Shown here in pieces: positions 24,203 through 35,987 of a DNA stretch of 64,000 bases (position 1 is its first letter; each line of letters starts with the position of its first letter). The notes beneath the pieces are model-generated. The model did no database searches, was not told the DNA's origin, and saw only the letters and a program-made list of their open reading frames with translations. The stretch comes from Odiellus spinosus. Lineage: Eukaryota > Arthropoda > Arachnida > Opiliones > Phalangiidae. The stretch is from positions 5,195,143 through 5,259,142 of the forward strand of contig OY987227.1 in NCBI GenBank assembly GCA_963920705.1, in the 5' to 3' direction. Both the position numbers and the translations under genes were made by a program.

Positions 24203-27200
24203 TGCTCTTTCCAAGTGCGGCCTCCCCGTGGCGAGAGTGGATAACGTTACTTTTAAAGGTGTCTATTTATCATAGAACCTTTAAATCTAACGGCTAACAG
24301 CACTTGAATTATGATATTAGGTATGCTAAAAGTAGAGTAAAAAAATTGTTATTATCCCGTATAAAAATATTGCTAGGGAATTATTGTTTCCACTCGCGGA
24401 AGGGTTAATGGATTATATTTCTTAACAAGATTTTAGAAATAACAGTTGTTTAAAGGCCCTATCTGCTCTGAAAGTTGCCCATTTAAAATGCTCTTCCCTT
24501 ACAGCCTAGCTTTAATTGTAGAATTTGCTATGGTCAACGTCGTCTGCTAAGCTAGAAATGAAGGCGAGTTTAAAGGGGATCCCAGATACTTCCTTTAAAA
24601 CACGTTTGTTAAAGATATTGATCTTGAAAGGAGTTATTGGTCAAGTTAGAGCACCTGGCGTATCGTAAAAGTAACATCAGCTGACAATAGAGGAAAAATT
24701 TAACATTAGGGTCTATATAGTCCCACCCTGGGTGGTTATTTCTTAACTTCCAAATGTCACGGTATTATACTTCGAATAAATGTAAGTTTGCACCACACGC
24801 GAAACTACATTACTCTTCATCTCTATGATATGCTAAGAGATCGAGGTTATTTTTAATTAAACACGTGCTGAAACTTTAGAATTTATATGGCTTTTGTTAC
24901 TTAACACCATTTCAATTTCATCGCCTCAGAGTCGCGCAAGCCATTTATGTGAGACTTTATCTAGGAACATTTGTCTATGGAAAACTGACAAAGTGATCGA
25001 ACATCTATCTATAAGGAGAAACAGTAATCAATAATCGACTCTGGAGCCAATTTTAGTAGCTTTTATCTCAATGAGCTTAATATGGTCGAGGAAACTTTTA
25101 ATTAACAATTATATATATTTTTTTATTTTAAGGTTAAATCACCAAAAGGTGTTTCGCAACTGGTTGGAACGCAACTGGTCACATTGGATAATGAAAAAAC
25201 CTTAATAATTATGTTATGTTATTAAACTAGAAGTAAAGGGAGAATGGGAGCGCTTCTACTCCAGCTCTTTCCAAGAGTTGGTTAACAAGTTACTCGTTTT
25301 CATTATCCCTTTAAATAATTTTTCATTATTAACAGTATACAACGGGGGTTTACCTAATCCATATGCCAGTTACCAGAATTGTGTTACTGTAACGCAAATC
25401 TACCCTGGCAGCTTATTCGGGAAGGAGATTGATATGTGAAAAGTGTAGATATCTGCTCCAACAGTCGCCCCTACCCTGTTCACTCCCTTCCGTTTAGAAA
25501 AATTTAAATATCTTTCACCGTTCGCCAATGGTATTTATTGACAACTACAGAGTAAGGCTACATTTTTGTAATATAATGGGCATGAGCCCTAGCTTGTTCG
25601 TTGATTGGAAAATGTCAAGTTAACCTCGGTTTTAAGATATAAAACACTAAAGTTCGAGCCCGAGGTCGGGTTCGAAAAGCTAATTAAAATAAGTTCTTCG
25701 CATCGGACTCACGAAATTCATCATGCATTGATTGACCTCAGCTCAAGTTCAGGTGTTTTTTAAAAAAAATCTCAAATCAAGCTTGGGCTCACAGTTCTTG
25801 CTTTTTTGGTCCTACCTAGCTCACATCGAGCTCGGGCTCTTGTAAATGAGGTGAGCCCGCGCAGAAATATTAGCTGATGATGGGAGCAAATTTTTAAACT
25901 CAATCTCGCATACTTAATAATTCCGACCGAGATGGCGTTTGCTAAGGTGTTATCCCAAAGGGGAAAAAGTCATTATAATTTTGTCGCGAATTCATTTGCA
26001 AAGTTTTAGATCTGGAGAATAGTCACTTCGTTAATTCCTACCTACTTTTTGCCGTTAGAGTACGCTTACGAACGCCAGGATCTTTATCCATTAAGATAGG
26101 TGTCTATCCTAGCTACAAATAATAGAAAGCATAGTGTTGTGAATATTTAAACTAGTTCATTTTTCATTCATTTCCCGCTAATTTTATCTTGTGGACAAAT
26201 TTTTTTCACACAGTATAAATAAGGTAAGTGACACCCGATCATAAAGATTTTTTAACCCGACTTTCTCTGATTAAAGATTCAAAAGAAGAAAAAAATAAAA
26301 AAAAGGTTTGCTAGCTGAAAGGTGTTATCCCATTGGATCGAATCCCATTCGACCGAATTGATAAGATAAGAGATTCCGACAAAATATAAAGTTTTTATAG
26401 CCATATTGGTGATTTCTCACTAAAAGCAATCGTTTATTATAAAAATAGTTACCAGGTTAAAATAAGATAAGAACAATATATTTATCCGAAAATTTCGAGT
26501 ATTTTAGTACATCAGGAGCAACCCATTAATTTGAGGTTAAACCTTAGACAAACTATGAATTGGTTCTGAAATATGAATGGTTTAAGAATCATAGTGTAAG
26601 AATTAAAATTAATTTAAAGGATTAGATCTCAGAGTCAGGATATCATAATTGACGACTAAGCCTCTGCGGGATATATAATCGCCTAAAATGCAAGCTCTAT
26701 TAACTCGTACAGGAGGCACGTTATTTCAGCCTTATCCATAATTTTGAAAGTCTGCTATCTCTATAAATAAGAAAGGGATACCAGACTGTTCTAACAAATT
26801 ATTTTTTAACGATTTAAACTGTTGTAAAATGCGTAAAAAGTATCAAAACTCACCAAAGGTTTCACGGAAATTTTCAATTAATTATCAAAGCTGCAAACTA
26901 TAGTCTCGCTTAGCCTAAATCTGTCTCCATGAAATTTTAGAATGGAACATTTCACGAGGAAAGTTAGTTGCTGTTGCCATTATTATATCATATAAAAATG
27001 GCCCGTGAATAGAACTAACTCTTGTGGGCGCGTTATTTCGGGATAATGAACCATCACTAAATAACAATGGATATGGACTAATTAGGAACTGAGGAATTTA
27101 AACGGTTTGTTCCCCTTTAGTCCAAAAACGTTGGCCCAATAGGGGCTTCATTGGCCAAATGTGATGGATTCCCAATTCGCCCAGACCAAAAATTCCGCTT

Positions 27201-27247
27201 TCCATTTCACCAAAAACGTATTCGCAAATGCCTCTTTAAACCAAAAT
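24203..27247. other. No gene recognised
   Basis: Three kilobases of AT-rich unique-looking sequence. A segment near 24530-24580 (TCGTCTGCTAAGCTAGAAAT) is a reverse-complement relative of 29560-29600, so a dispersed repeat is present. No open frame shows family features. Confidence 0.5.
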
Positions 27248-27420
27248 GGGTTCGGTTAGTTAAGGTTGGGTTCGGTTAGTTAAGGTTGGGTTCGGTTAGT
27301 TAAGGTTGGGTTCGGTTAGTTAAGGTTGGGTTCGGTTAGTTAAGGTTGGGTTCGGTTAGTTAAGGTTGGGTTCGGTTAGTTAAGGCTGGGTTCGGTTAGT
27401 TAAGGTTTGGTTGGATTCGG
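27248..27420. repeat. 20-bp tandem repeat with GGTTAG words
   Basis: About eight copies of GGGTTCGGTTAGTTAAGGTT, trailing into degenerate GGTTAGGTTGGG sequence up to about 27490 and again near 27775-27830. The words resemble variants of the arthropod telomere repeat (TTAGG), but the exact repeat is not telomeric. Confidence 0.9.
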
Positions 27421-29058
27421 TTAAGTAAGGTTTGTTTGTGTTATATTCGGTTTAGTGGGGTTCGGTTAGGTTGGGCTGGGTTTGGTTAGTGTTATGATAG
27501 TTAAATAATACTTAAATAAATATATATATTTTACGAAACAGAATATAAAATCAGCGTTGAAAATGCCTTTCCTTGAAAAAATTATCAAAGTGGGACGATT
27601 GGGTGTGGGCTAAAACAATAAGGCTAAGTGGGAATTGGGCCAGTTTGGAATGGGATAGTTTGGATTGAGCCAATTGAGATTGGGCGAAATGGGAATTGGC
27701 CATATCGGGGTACAAACGTTTAAATCTACGACCAGCAGAAGAAACTTTCAAATCTCATAGGCTTGTAATAGGCTAGGACGGGTTTGTTTTGGTTAGGTTA
27801 CGTTTGGGTTGGGCTAGGTTGGTTGGAACTCTATGTGATTTTAATATAGAGTTTTTATAATTTCACATATCTGCTTGTCGTAAATTTTTTTAAGTATTTT
27901 TCGGAACTCCTACGGTACTAATTAGTCAACCACTATTGTTATTTAGTGGGGATTTGAATATCGTCATCTATTTCTTACAAACATCTATTTCGGTTCATAC
28001 GCTCCTCAAGAAATTGACTCGTTTTAAAAAAATATTCTTAATTTTCTTTGAGACTAATTTCGTAATTTCAATAATTAGCGTCAAATATCTTTTAAGACTT
28101 TGGGAAATTGTAATATTTTTAGTCTTGTTTTACCAGTCCAAATTGCTTAAAATAAATTGTTTCCAGAGCCAAGTATCCCTTTTTTAAATTAAATCTAACA
28201 AATACCTTAAAAATGCAGCCGCAACATTGTAACGTAATGAATATGACTTAAAAGTACAATCAAAAATCGACAATTCGCTTTATAAAGATAAATTTCGGTG
28301 ATTGAAAATTATTTGTTTTTTAAACAACAAGTTTTCGTAAATATTTCACAAAATAGTTCATGGCTAGTTCTCATTTTACTTGGCCATTAAATTATTAAAA
28401 AGCAATCAAATCTTTGGCTTGCAAAGATAAAATCTTTGCGTTTCTGGGAATTTAATTTATTTAAATTCCATCGGTTATATTTAATCAAAGATTCTTGTCC
28501 CATTGGACCGAATCCTAGTGGTGGCTTTTCGGTCGAATGGGATTTCCCATTGGACCGAATCCGCCAAAGTGCGGGTTTTTCGGTCGAATGGGAATTTTTT
28601 CGGTCGAATGGGATTCGGTACAATGGGACAGGAGCAACTGAAAATCTAAGTGGATTTCCAAAAAAAAATATATTCCAAACTCAATGGATGCAACTGATAT
28701 ATTCAATATTAAAAAAATGCATAATAGAAATATGGTTGATAAGTGAAATTATACGGATTGGTCGAATTGAAAGAGATTTCCATGTTGCGACGTCGAGATT
28801 TCTTCGGAAACGAAACTTCTTTAGCTCGATTAGAACCCGGCGAAGAGATTGAGTCAAAAATTTAAACCTAATTAAGCTTGGTTTCATCGTTTTATTTGTG
28901 ATCTTCGAATTGTAATTGCGAGTTTGAATTATATTTCTTTTATTTTACACGAATTCTAAGAAAGATTAATTTTCTTATCCACGAGAAGTTTTAATCCTCG
29001 TTTAGATATAAAGCTTGAAACTGATTTATCTTCGTTTAAACTCCCAAATCCATTTAAT
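27421..29058. other. No gene; scattered CCCATTGGACCGAAT motifs
   Basis: AT-rich spacer without supported genes. At 28490-28640 the words CCCATTGGACCGAATCC and GGTCGAATGGGA alternate in opposite orientations five or six times. The same pair occurs once at 26325-26365. This is a small inverted-repeat cluster of unknown origin. Confidence 0.5.
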
Positions 29059-30496
29059 TATTATATCAAAAATGTCTTTGCGAACAAAGACCCAGAAGGA
29101 CATGTTATGGCCTTGAATGTCTGAAGTGACAGATATTTAATTTTCTTTTAAAACATTAAATTTAAATACAATTAAATTTTCTTTTAAAACATGAAATTTA
29201 AATACAATTAGATTTTCTTTTAAAACGAAATTTAAATATAATCACAATCTGGCACGATTTAGAGTTTCAAATTTCAATACAACTGATTTTATTCACTCGG
29301 AAATATTTAAGAAAAACATAACAGACGATTTTCTCCCATTGACGCTTAACATTAAATTTCGCTTAATTATTTTTCAGGGAAAACGTGTATTGAACTGTTA
29401 TTTTTCAGTATAACGCGAGTCCACTTTATGTTTTCTTAGTTTAACCCGAATTTCCACGACTCGCAATTGAACGGATCGTTAAAAATACTCGCCGGTTTAT
29501 TGGAATGGGTATATGATAAAGGGAAATGTGTTTTTTAAAGCCCGTTTAAAGTCACCTTCTTTTCTAGCTTAGCAGACGACGCAAACCATAACAATTTGTA
29601 CTTTCAAAGCTATATTGCGCGCGCAAGCGGAGAGAATTTCAAAGCGACGAATTTTAGAGCGGATAAGCTTTTTAAATAAATTGTAATACTTTCATTTTTC
29701 TTTTCATTAAAACCGTACAATTAAAATGATGATTTCCATAAGGGACCACTAATTAGTTATTAGGAGTTATAAAAAAACATCCATGAATTAGGTTTGTTCG
29801 TTTGCAACCCAAGTTAAAAATTAAAATATGATGAATTTTTATTCCCTTTAAATTCCTTGTATAAGCATCCGTAAGCTAACATGAACGAATTGCCTCGACT
29901 AAAGTCGAGGAGTTGTAATAAAACATTATCCATGGATTAGGTTTGTTCGTTTGCAACCTAGATTAAAAATTAAAATATGGGGATTTTTTTTCCCTTTAAA
30001 TTCCTTGATAAGCATTCATAAGCTAACATGAACGAGAACGAATTGCCTCGACTAAAGTCGAAGAGTTATAATAAAGCATTATCCATAGAAAACATTATCC
30101 ATAGAAAACATTATCCAATTAAGGTATGAGATCAGATCATAGAACTTTGAGTCTATGCCTAAAGCCAAAGCTAAATTAAGTATATTTTTCTATCGAAATT
30201 TAATGTTAAGCGTCAATGGGAGAAAATCGTCTGTTATGTTTTTCTTAAATATTTCCGAGTGAATAAAATCAGTTGTATTGAAATTTGAAACTCTAAATCG
30301 TGCCAGATTGTGATTATATTTAAATTTCGTTTTAAAAGAAAATCTAATTGTATTTAAATTTCATGTTTTAAAAGAAAATTTAATTGTATTTAAATTTAAT
30401 GTTTTAAAAGAAAATTAAATATCTGTCACTTCAGACATTCAAGGCCATAACATGTCCTTCTGGGTCTTTGTTCGCAAAGACATTTTTGATATAATA
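29059..30496. repeat. 303-bp inverted repeat with 832-bp spacer
   Basis: The left arm 29059-29361 and right arm 30194-30496 have the same length. On base-by-base reading I found no mismatch over the parts compared (essentially the whole arm). The outer tip is TATTATATCAAAAATGTC. Arms this similar imply a recent origin or ongoing gene conversion. No coding sequence and no clear target duplication are seen. A foldback-type element, a hairpin-RNA locus or an assembly artefact would all fit. Confidence 0.93.
29765..30070. repeat. ~145-bp direct duplication inside the inverted repeat
   Basis: Two copies containing TTAGGTTTGTTCGTTTGCAA and ending in the small perfect hairpin CCTCGACTAAAGTCGAGG (second copy with one change). 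They lie in the spacer between the 303-bp arms. Confidence 0.8.
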
Positions 30497-30560
30497 TCTG
30501 TCACTTCAGTCTAACACGAAAGTGTTAACTTCTATATTAAAAGACTAGCCCTTTAAAAAG

Positions 30561-32410
30561 TGATTCAGTCAAATCTCTACATTTTTACCATTGCCCTTTA
30601 AACCCAATTAAAATTAATTTTTTCATAATTTTTGATGTTAATAGCTGCGGCAGCCGCACTTGATTCAGTCAAATCTCTACATTTTTACCATTGCCCTTTA
30701 ATCCCAATTAAAAAAAATTTTTACATTATTTTTGATGTTAATAGCTGGGGCAGCCTCACTTGATTCAGTCAGATCTCTACATTTTTACCATTGCCCTTTA
30801 ATCCCAATTAAAATTAATTTTTACATTATTTTTGATGTTAATAGCTGGGGGAGCCGCACTTGATTCAGTCAAATCTCTACATTTTTACCATTGCCCTTTA
30901 ATTCCAATTAAAAAAAATTTTTTACATTATTTTTGATGTTAATAGCTGGGGGAGCCGCACTTGATTCAGTCAAATCTCTACATTTTTACCATTGCCCTTT
31001 AATCCCAATTAAAATTAATTTTTACATTATTTTTGATGTTAATAGCTGGGGCAGACGCACTTGATTCAGTCAAATCTCTACATTTTTACCAGTGCCTCTT
31101 AATCCCAATTAAAATTAATTTTTTCATTATTTTTGATGTTAACAGCTGGGGCAGCCGCACTTGATTCAGTCAGATCTCTACATTTTTACCATTGCCCTTT
31201 AAACCCAATTAAAATTAATTATTTCACAATTTTTGATGTTAATAGCTGGGGCAGCCTCACTTGATTCAGTCAAATTTCTACATTTTTACCAGTGCCCTTT
31301 AATCCCAATTAAAATTTATTTTTTCATTATTTTTGATGTTAATAGCTGGGGCAGCCTCACTTGATTCAGTCAAACCTCTACATTTTTACCAGTGCCCTTT
31401 AATCCCAATTAAAATTAATTTTTACATTATTTTTGATGTTAATAGCTGGGGCAGCCGCACTTGATTCAGTCAGATCTCTACATTTGTACCATTGCCCTTT
31501 AAACCCAATTAAAATTAATTTTTACATTATTTTTGATGTTAATAGCTGGGGCAGCCGCATTTGATTCAGTCAGATCTCTACATTTGTACCATTGCCCTTT
31601 AAACCCAATTAAAATTAATTTTTTCATAATTTTTGATGTTAATAGCTGGGGCAGCCGCACTTGATTTAGTCAAATTTCTACATTTTTACCATTGCCCTTT
31701 AAACCTAATTAAACTAAATTTTTTCATAATTTTTGATGTTAATAGCTGCGGCAGCCGCACTTGATTTAGTCAAATTTCTACATTTTTACCATTGCCCTTT
31801 AAACCCAATTAAAATTAATTTTTTCATAATTTTTGATGTTAATGGCTGGGGCAGCCGCACTTGATTTAGTCAAATTTCTACATTTTTACCATTGCCCTTT
31901 AAACCCAATTAAAATTAATTTTTTCATAATTTTTGATGTTAATAGCTGGGGCAGCCTCACTTGATTCAGTCAGATCTCTACATTTTCCCCATTGCCCTTT
32001 AAACCCAATTAAAATTAATTTTTTCATCAATTTTGATGTTAATACCTCCGACAGCCGCAGCGAAATCATTATATTTTCCCCATTGCCCTTTAAACCAAAT
32101 TTAAATTAAATTTTTCATCAATTTTGATGTTAATACCTCCGACAGCCGCAGTGAAATCTTTATATTTTCCCCATTGCCCTTTAAACCAAATTTAAATTAA
32201 TTATTTCAGCAATTTTGATGTTAATACCTCCGACAGCCGCAATGAAATCTTTATATTTTCCCCATTGCCCTTTAAACCAAATTTAAATTAATTATTTCAG
32301 CAATTTTGATGTTAATACCTCCGACAGCCGCAGCGAAATCTTTATATTTTCCCCATTGCCCTTTAAACCAAATTCCAATTAATTTTTTCATTATTTTTGA
32401 TGTTAATACC
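30561..32410. repeat. ~100-bp satellite, about 19 copies
   Basis: Units of 100-101 bp start TGATTCAGTCAAATCTCTAC (30561, 30661, 30761, 30861, 30962 and onward) and include TTTTTGATGTTAATAGCTGG followed by CAGCCGCACT. From about 32040 the unit shortens to about 92 bp and changes to CTCCGACAGCCGCAG with TATATTTTCCCC. The array begins about 65 bp after the right arm of the 303-bp inverted repeat. Confidence 0.96.
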
Positions 32411-32499
32411 TTCCTTATTGCCGTTCGGAATGGCAAGTCGTTCGGAATTTCACTCATTTTTAAAAAGGAGAGTACTTTTAAGGCGGAGAAATTGAAAAT

Positions 32500-33004
32500 T
32501 AATGTTATTCTATGGGATTTAGATTTTTTGCAAGAGACTTACCTTTCAGATTTATTTTCTAATGCTTCCAAATATTTTACAGGCTTTATTTTAAGACTAA
32601 TTTCATAATTTTATACCGATTAGTTTGGTCACAGTCTATAAACGGCAAAAATATGAAGAAGGAGAAATTAAGTCATTAGAGTTCAATAACCATAGCCTCC
32701 AAATCAAGCGCGCGCGCTCGTGCTCGTGATTTTAAAAAGCCATATAAAACCTAAGCCTAATTTGTCAAATTAGGCTTAGGTTTTTGGCGAATCTATTTCT
32801 CCGCCTTGTTGTTCCCTCCGTTTTCATAAATAGATTGTGGGCCATCTAATTGGTGTAAAATTATGAAATTAGTCTTAAAATAAAGCTCGAATCTTAATTC
32901 ATACCACACGGAAAATCCAAGTCTGAAAAATATCCGGAAGTATTAGAAAATAAATCTGAAAGGTAAGCCACTTTCAAAAAACCAAATCCCATAGAATAAC
33001 ATTA
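32500..33004. mobile_element. Palindromic MITE with TAATGTTATTC ends
   Basis: The left end TAATGTTATTCTATGGGATT and right end AAATCCCATAGAATAACATT are inverted. Further paired blocks lie inside (ACCTTTCAGATTTATTTTCT with its complement; AAGACTAATTTCATAATTTT with its complement), giving arms of about 130 bp. A half copy lies near 18890-19065 and another tip near 33215. A TA-type insertion is possible but not demonstrated. Confidence 0.75.
32746..32783. repeat. Perfect 17-bp stem hairpin
   Basis: AAACCTAAGCCTAATTT and its exact complement are separated by GTC. It lies in the centre of the surrounding palindromic element, so it is probably a nested small palindrome rather than a terminator. Confidence 0.8.
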
Positions 33005-34892
33005 CGATTTGGCCATGCGCGAAACCAGCTAAGTACCAAAAAAAGGGTCAACTTTAGAATTAATTTTAAAATACTTAGACTTAATATTTTTAAATGAAAC
33101 TTGAAAAGTTCAACATTCGAACCTTGCTCTACCATTTAAAAGTGATTATATCTGTAACAAATAATTCCTCTTTTAGTTCTGTCAATCACTGGACTTGTCC
33201 TCGAAAGAGTCGATTTTAATGTTATTCTATGGGAGAATGGAGCGTTTTGATTGGCTAGAGACTGAATTTTTTAGGAAATCAAAATAGCATTACAGATGAT
33301 GATGGGCCCAATACATAGAACCCTACCGGGTTCTAAGAATTATTTAAATTTACAAATTGCGCGTTTTTAGTCATTATTTCTCGGCAATTCTCTACCCGAA
33401 CTCATTCTACACTTTGCCACTTTCATACTTTATAGCCAAATTCAGTCCGCTATACTCGTTTTCACCTCTCTCAAAAGTACTACTAATTCAATAAGGTCTT
33501 TTTCATCGTTTTTTCGCGCCATTAATAGTTAATTAATAGTCAATTAATAGCTAATTCTTGCCATTTGTCAGTAAGCAACGATGACAAAAAGAGTAAGCTT
33601 GGTTGTAAAGTAAACTCCAATTAGCTGTTAATATAAATTGTGGTAAACAAATGTTAAATATAAATAATTAAATATATTTAAAACTAAAACAGATATTTTT
33701 GACTAACTAAATACCACTATAATCTCAGTCAACAACCTAACGCTAATTAAAAGATTTTGTGTTTTGTGAAAAGAATTCAAACCAATTTATTAAACTAGAA
33801 ATCAACCAGAAAATAGGCTTTAATACGAAGAAATTCAGCTGATGTCCATTAATCCAGCTAAGCCTATTTTCCGGATAAGTTTTAATTTCTAGTTTAATAT
33901 TTGTTTGTAATTTTTTTAACCGGTGGATTAGGCATATTTAAACGATAAGGAATCGATAAAAAATCACTTTTTTATGCGTATTAAAAATAAATACACTAAG
34001 GACTCATTGTTGTTCAGTTTTGAAACTTATTTCTCAAAGATTTTCAGTCCAAAATATAAATTTTATTTAAAAAAAAAAAAATAAGTTGTTTTGATTAATG
34101 TTTAATTATTAATTTAGTCTTTGATCTGTACGTGTTAATTAGCGTACACTATCTATAGGAAATTAAATGTAAATCAAATTTGATCTTAATTACGTAGATG
34201 ATTTATCTACGAAACAATTAAATTATAGATCAATAGTTAAACAAAATCTAATTAATTTAAAATGAAATCAAAATTACCTTAAAAACGCTTAATATTTTTA
34301 ATTAATTTTCTTATTTTATAGATTTACATAAATAATTATCTTTGTTAAAATTAAATTCGACAAATTATCGTGATATGTTATTCATATTTTTGGTGAAATT
34401 ATTTAATATTTGTCTCTATGATATTCATTGAGTAAATGTAGCTTATATTTATATAAAAACTAATTTTCAAGGAAAGTTCAAAGTTTATTTCCAGTTTAAA
34501 TATTAGCATTATTATTAGGCCTATTGATAGAGATTAAGCCCACCTATATTTTTATAATTTCAACTAGAAAATCGAAAGCGTTGAACTCATGTTCACTGTC
34601 GAAACATTTCGATATCATTTAGTTGATTTTAGTTAAATCTAAATAATAATAATAATTAACACATTAGTGAACTTTCAGAACAGTGTAAAAAACATTTACT
34701 GACTACATGACGCGTGTAATTAACATTTATTGACAATTAATCATAATAGAAACACTTTGGTGGTAGAAGAAATATTTTCCTTTTGATAAGATCTGACATC
34801 AAATTTCGTATTTCTCTAAGTTAATTCGAAAGATAATAAAAATCTTTACTGAAGTAATACAACGTTGGTTGCTTATTCAATCTTAGACCAAG
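33005..34892. other. No gene; one dispersed repeat copy
   Basis: AT-rich sequence. 33806-33936 is a copy of the repeat at 57106-57330 (AAATAGGCTT, then AGCCTATTTTCCGG, then TTTCTAGTTTAATATTTGTT). A third copy of its right part lies near 51476-51540. If IR gene 1 has a last exon beyond its TM4 exon it could lie here, but I could not identify it. Confidence 0.5.
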
Positions 34893-35253
34893 AGTCTATC
34901 ACTTTATTCCATAAAAGTAAACCTATCAGCAAAGGAGATAAGCCATCACTTAAATATAGCCAAAAAAAGTCATCACCCCTGTCTGCCTCGAGTGATTTGG
35001 ACTCTTCCTCGATATTTCGAGTCGGGAGAGACGGACGGAATTTAAGCGGGCCGCGCTTGTCTATATCGTCTTCCCTCCCAACTCGGCGGAATTTCTCCGC
35101 AGAGTGGCGCTTCTTACGGTAGCTATTTACACGGCGACCGCGGCCGCTAGAGTGTCTCGAATCGGAATCTGCCGGTACATTTACCTGGACCTTCGCTGAT
35201 AGTATTAAGCTACAGGGCGTTGTTTTCTTTTATGGAATAAAGCGATATACTTT
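34893..35253. mobile_element. AGTCTATCACTTTATTCC element, copy 1
   Basis: Starts AGTCTATCACTTTATTCCAT and ends with a degenerate complement (GGAATAAAGCGATATACT). The interior is GC-richer (TCGAGTGATTTGGACTCTTC, CGGCCGCTAGAGTGTCT). The same interior occurs at 37611-37993 and, inverted and truncated, at 41757-42033. The terminal repeat is about 30 bp. No convincing target duplication. Confidence 0.8.
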
Positions 35254-35294
35254 AGCTAAGACTAACAGGCTATCATTTTTACCATTATCTTTCC

Positions 35295-35966
35295 CGAGGG
35301 GTCGGACATTTACAAAAAATTTGTACGGGATTTTGAAATCTTGGATTTTGAGTTGGATTTCCTGATTTCTTGCCGGATTTCAAAATCTTCCCGGATTTTG
35401 GATTTCTTGGCGGATTTCTTGATTTTATTTTCGGATTTCTTGATTTTTTGCTGGATTTCTTGATTTCTTGTGGATTTCGAGATTTCTTGCCGGATTTCAG
35501 GATTTTGTCTCGGATTTCAAAATCTTCCCGGATTTTGGATTTCTTGATTTTATTTTCGGATTTCTTGATTTTTTGCTGGATTTCTTGATTTCTTGTGGAT
35601 TTCGAGATTTCTTGCTGGATTTCTTGATTTTAATTTCGGATTTCGCAATTTTTTGCCGGATTTCGCAATTTTTTTATCAGATTTCTTGATTGATTTCGTG
35701 ATTTCTTTCGGATTTCGTGATTTCTTGTTGCATTTAAATTCTTCACGGATCTTGGATTTCTTGACGAATTTTCTGATTTCTTGTCGGATTTCTTGATTTC
35801 TTACCGGATTTCACATTTTTTTTTTTTTTTTTTTTTTTTTTTGGTTTTCGAGATTTTGAAGAAATTCTTTGGGCTTTTAAAAAATGAAAAATCCATGTCG
35901 GATTTCTTGCTGGATTTCGGATTTCGTCAGAAGTGTACGGGATTTCTTCAAATGTCCGACCCCTCG
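35295..35966. mobile_element. AGGGGTCGGACATTT element with 8-bp TSD
   Basis: Ends are CGAGGGGTCGGACATTT and its exact complement, flanked by ATCTTTCC at 35287-35294 and 35967-35974 (an extra matching C allows 9 bp). The interior is a degenerate array of GGATTTCTTGATTTC-like words, plus a poly-T of about 25 near 35817. It sits in an intron of IR gene 1, about 13 bp from a splice donor. Confidence 0.85.
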
Positions 35967-35987
35967 ATCTTTCCCTGATTTACTTAC

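Noticed and set aside
25640..25690. GGTTCGAA-type word as a tRNA T-loop
   Set aside because: No cloverleaf could be folded around it, nor around similar words at 17610 and 26335.
27248..27490. Interstitial telomere
   Set aside because: The 20-bp unit contains GGTTAG words but is not a TTAGG array; only 50705-50734 matches the telomere motif.
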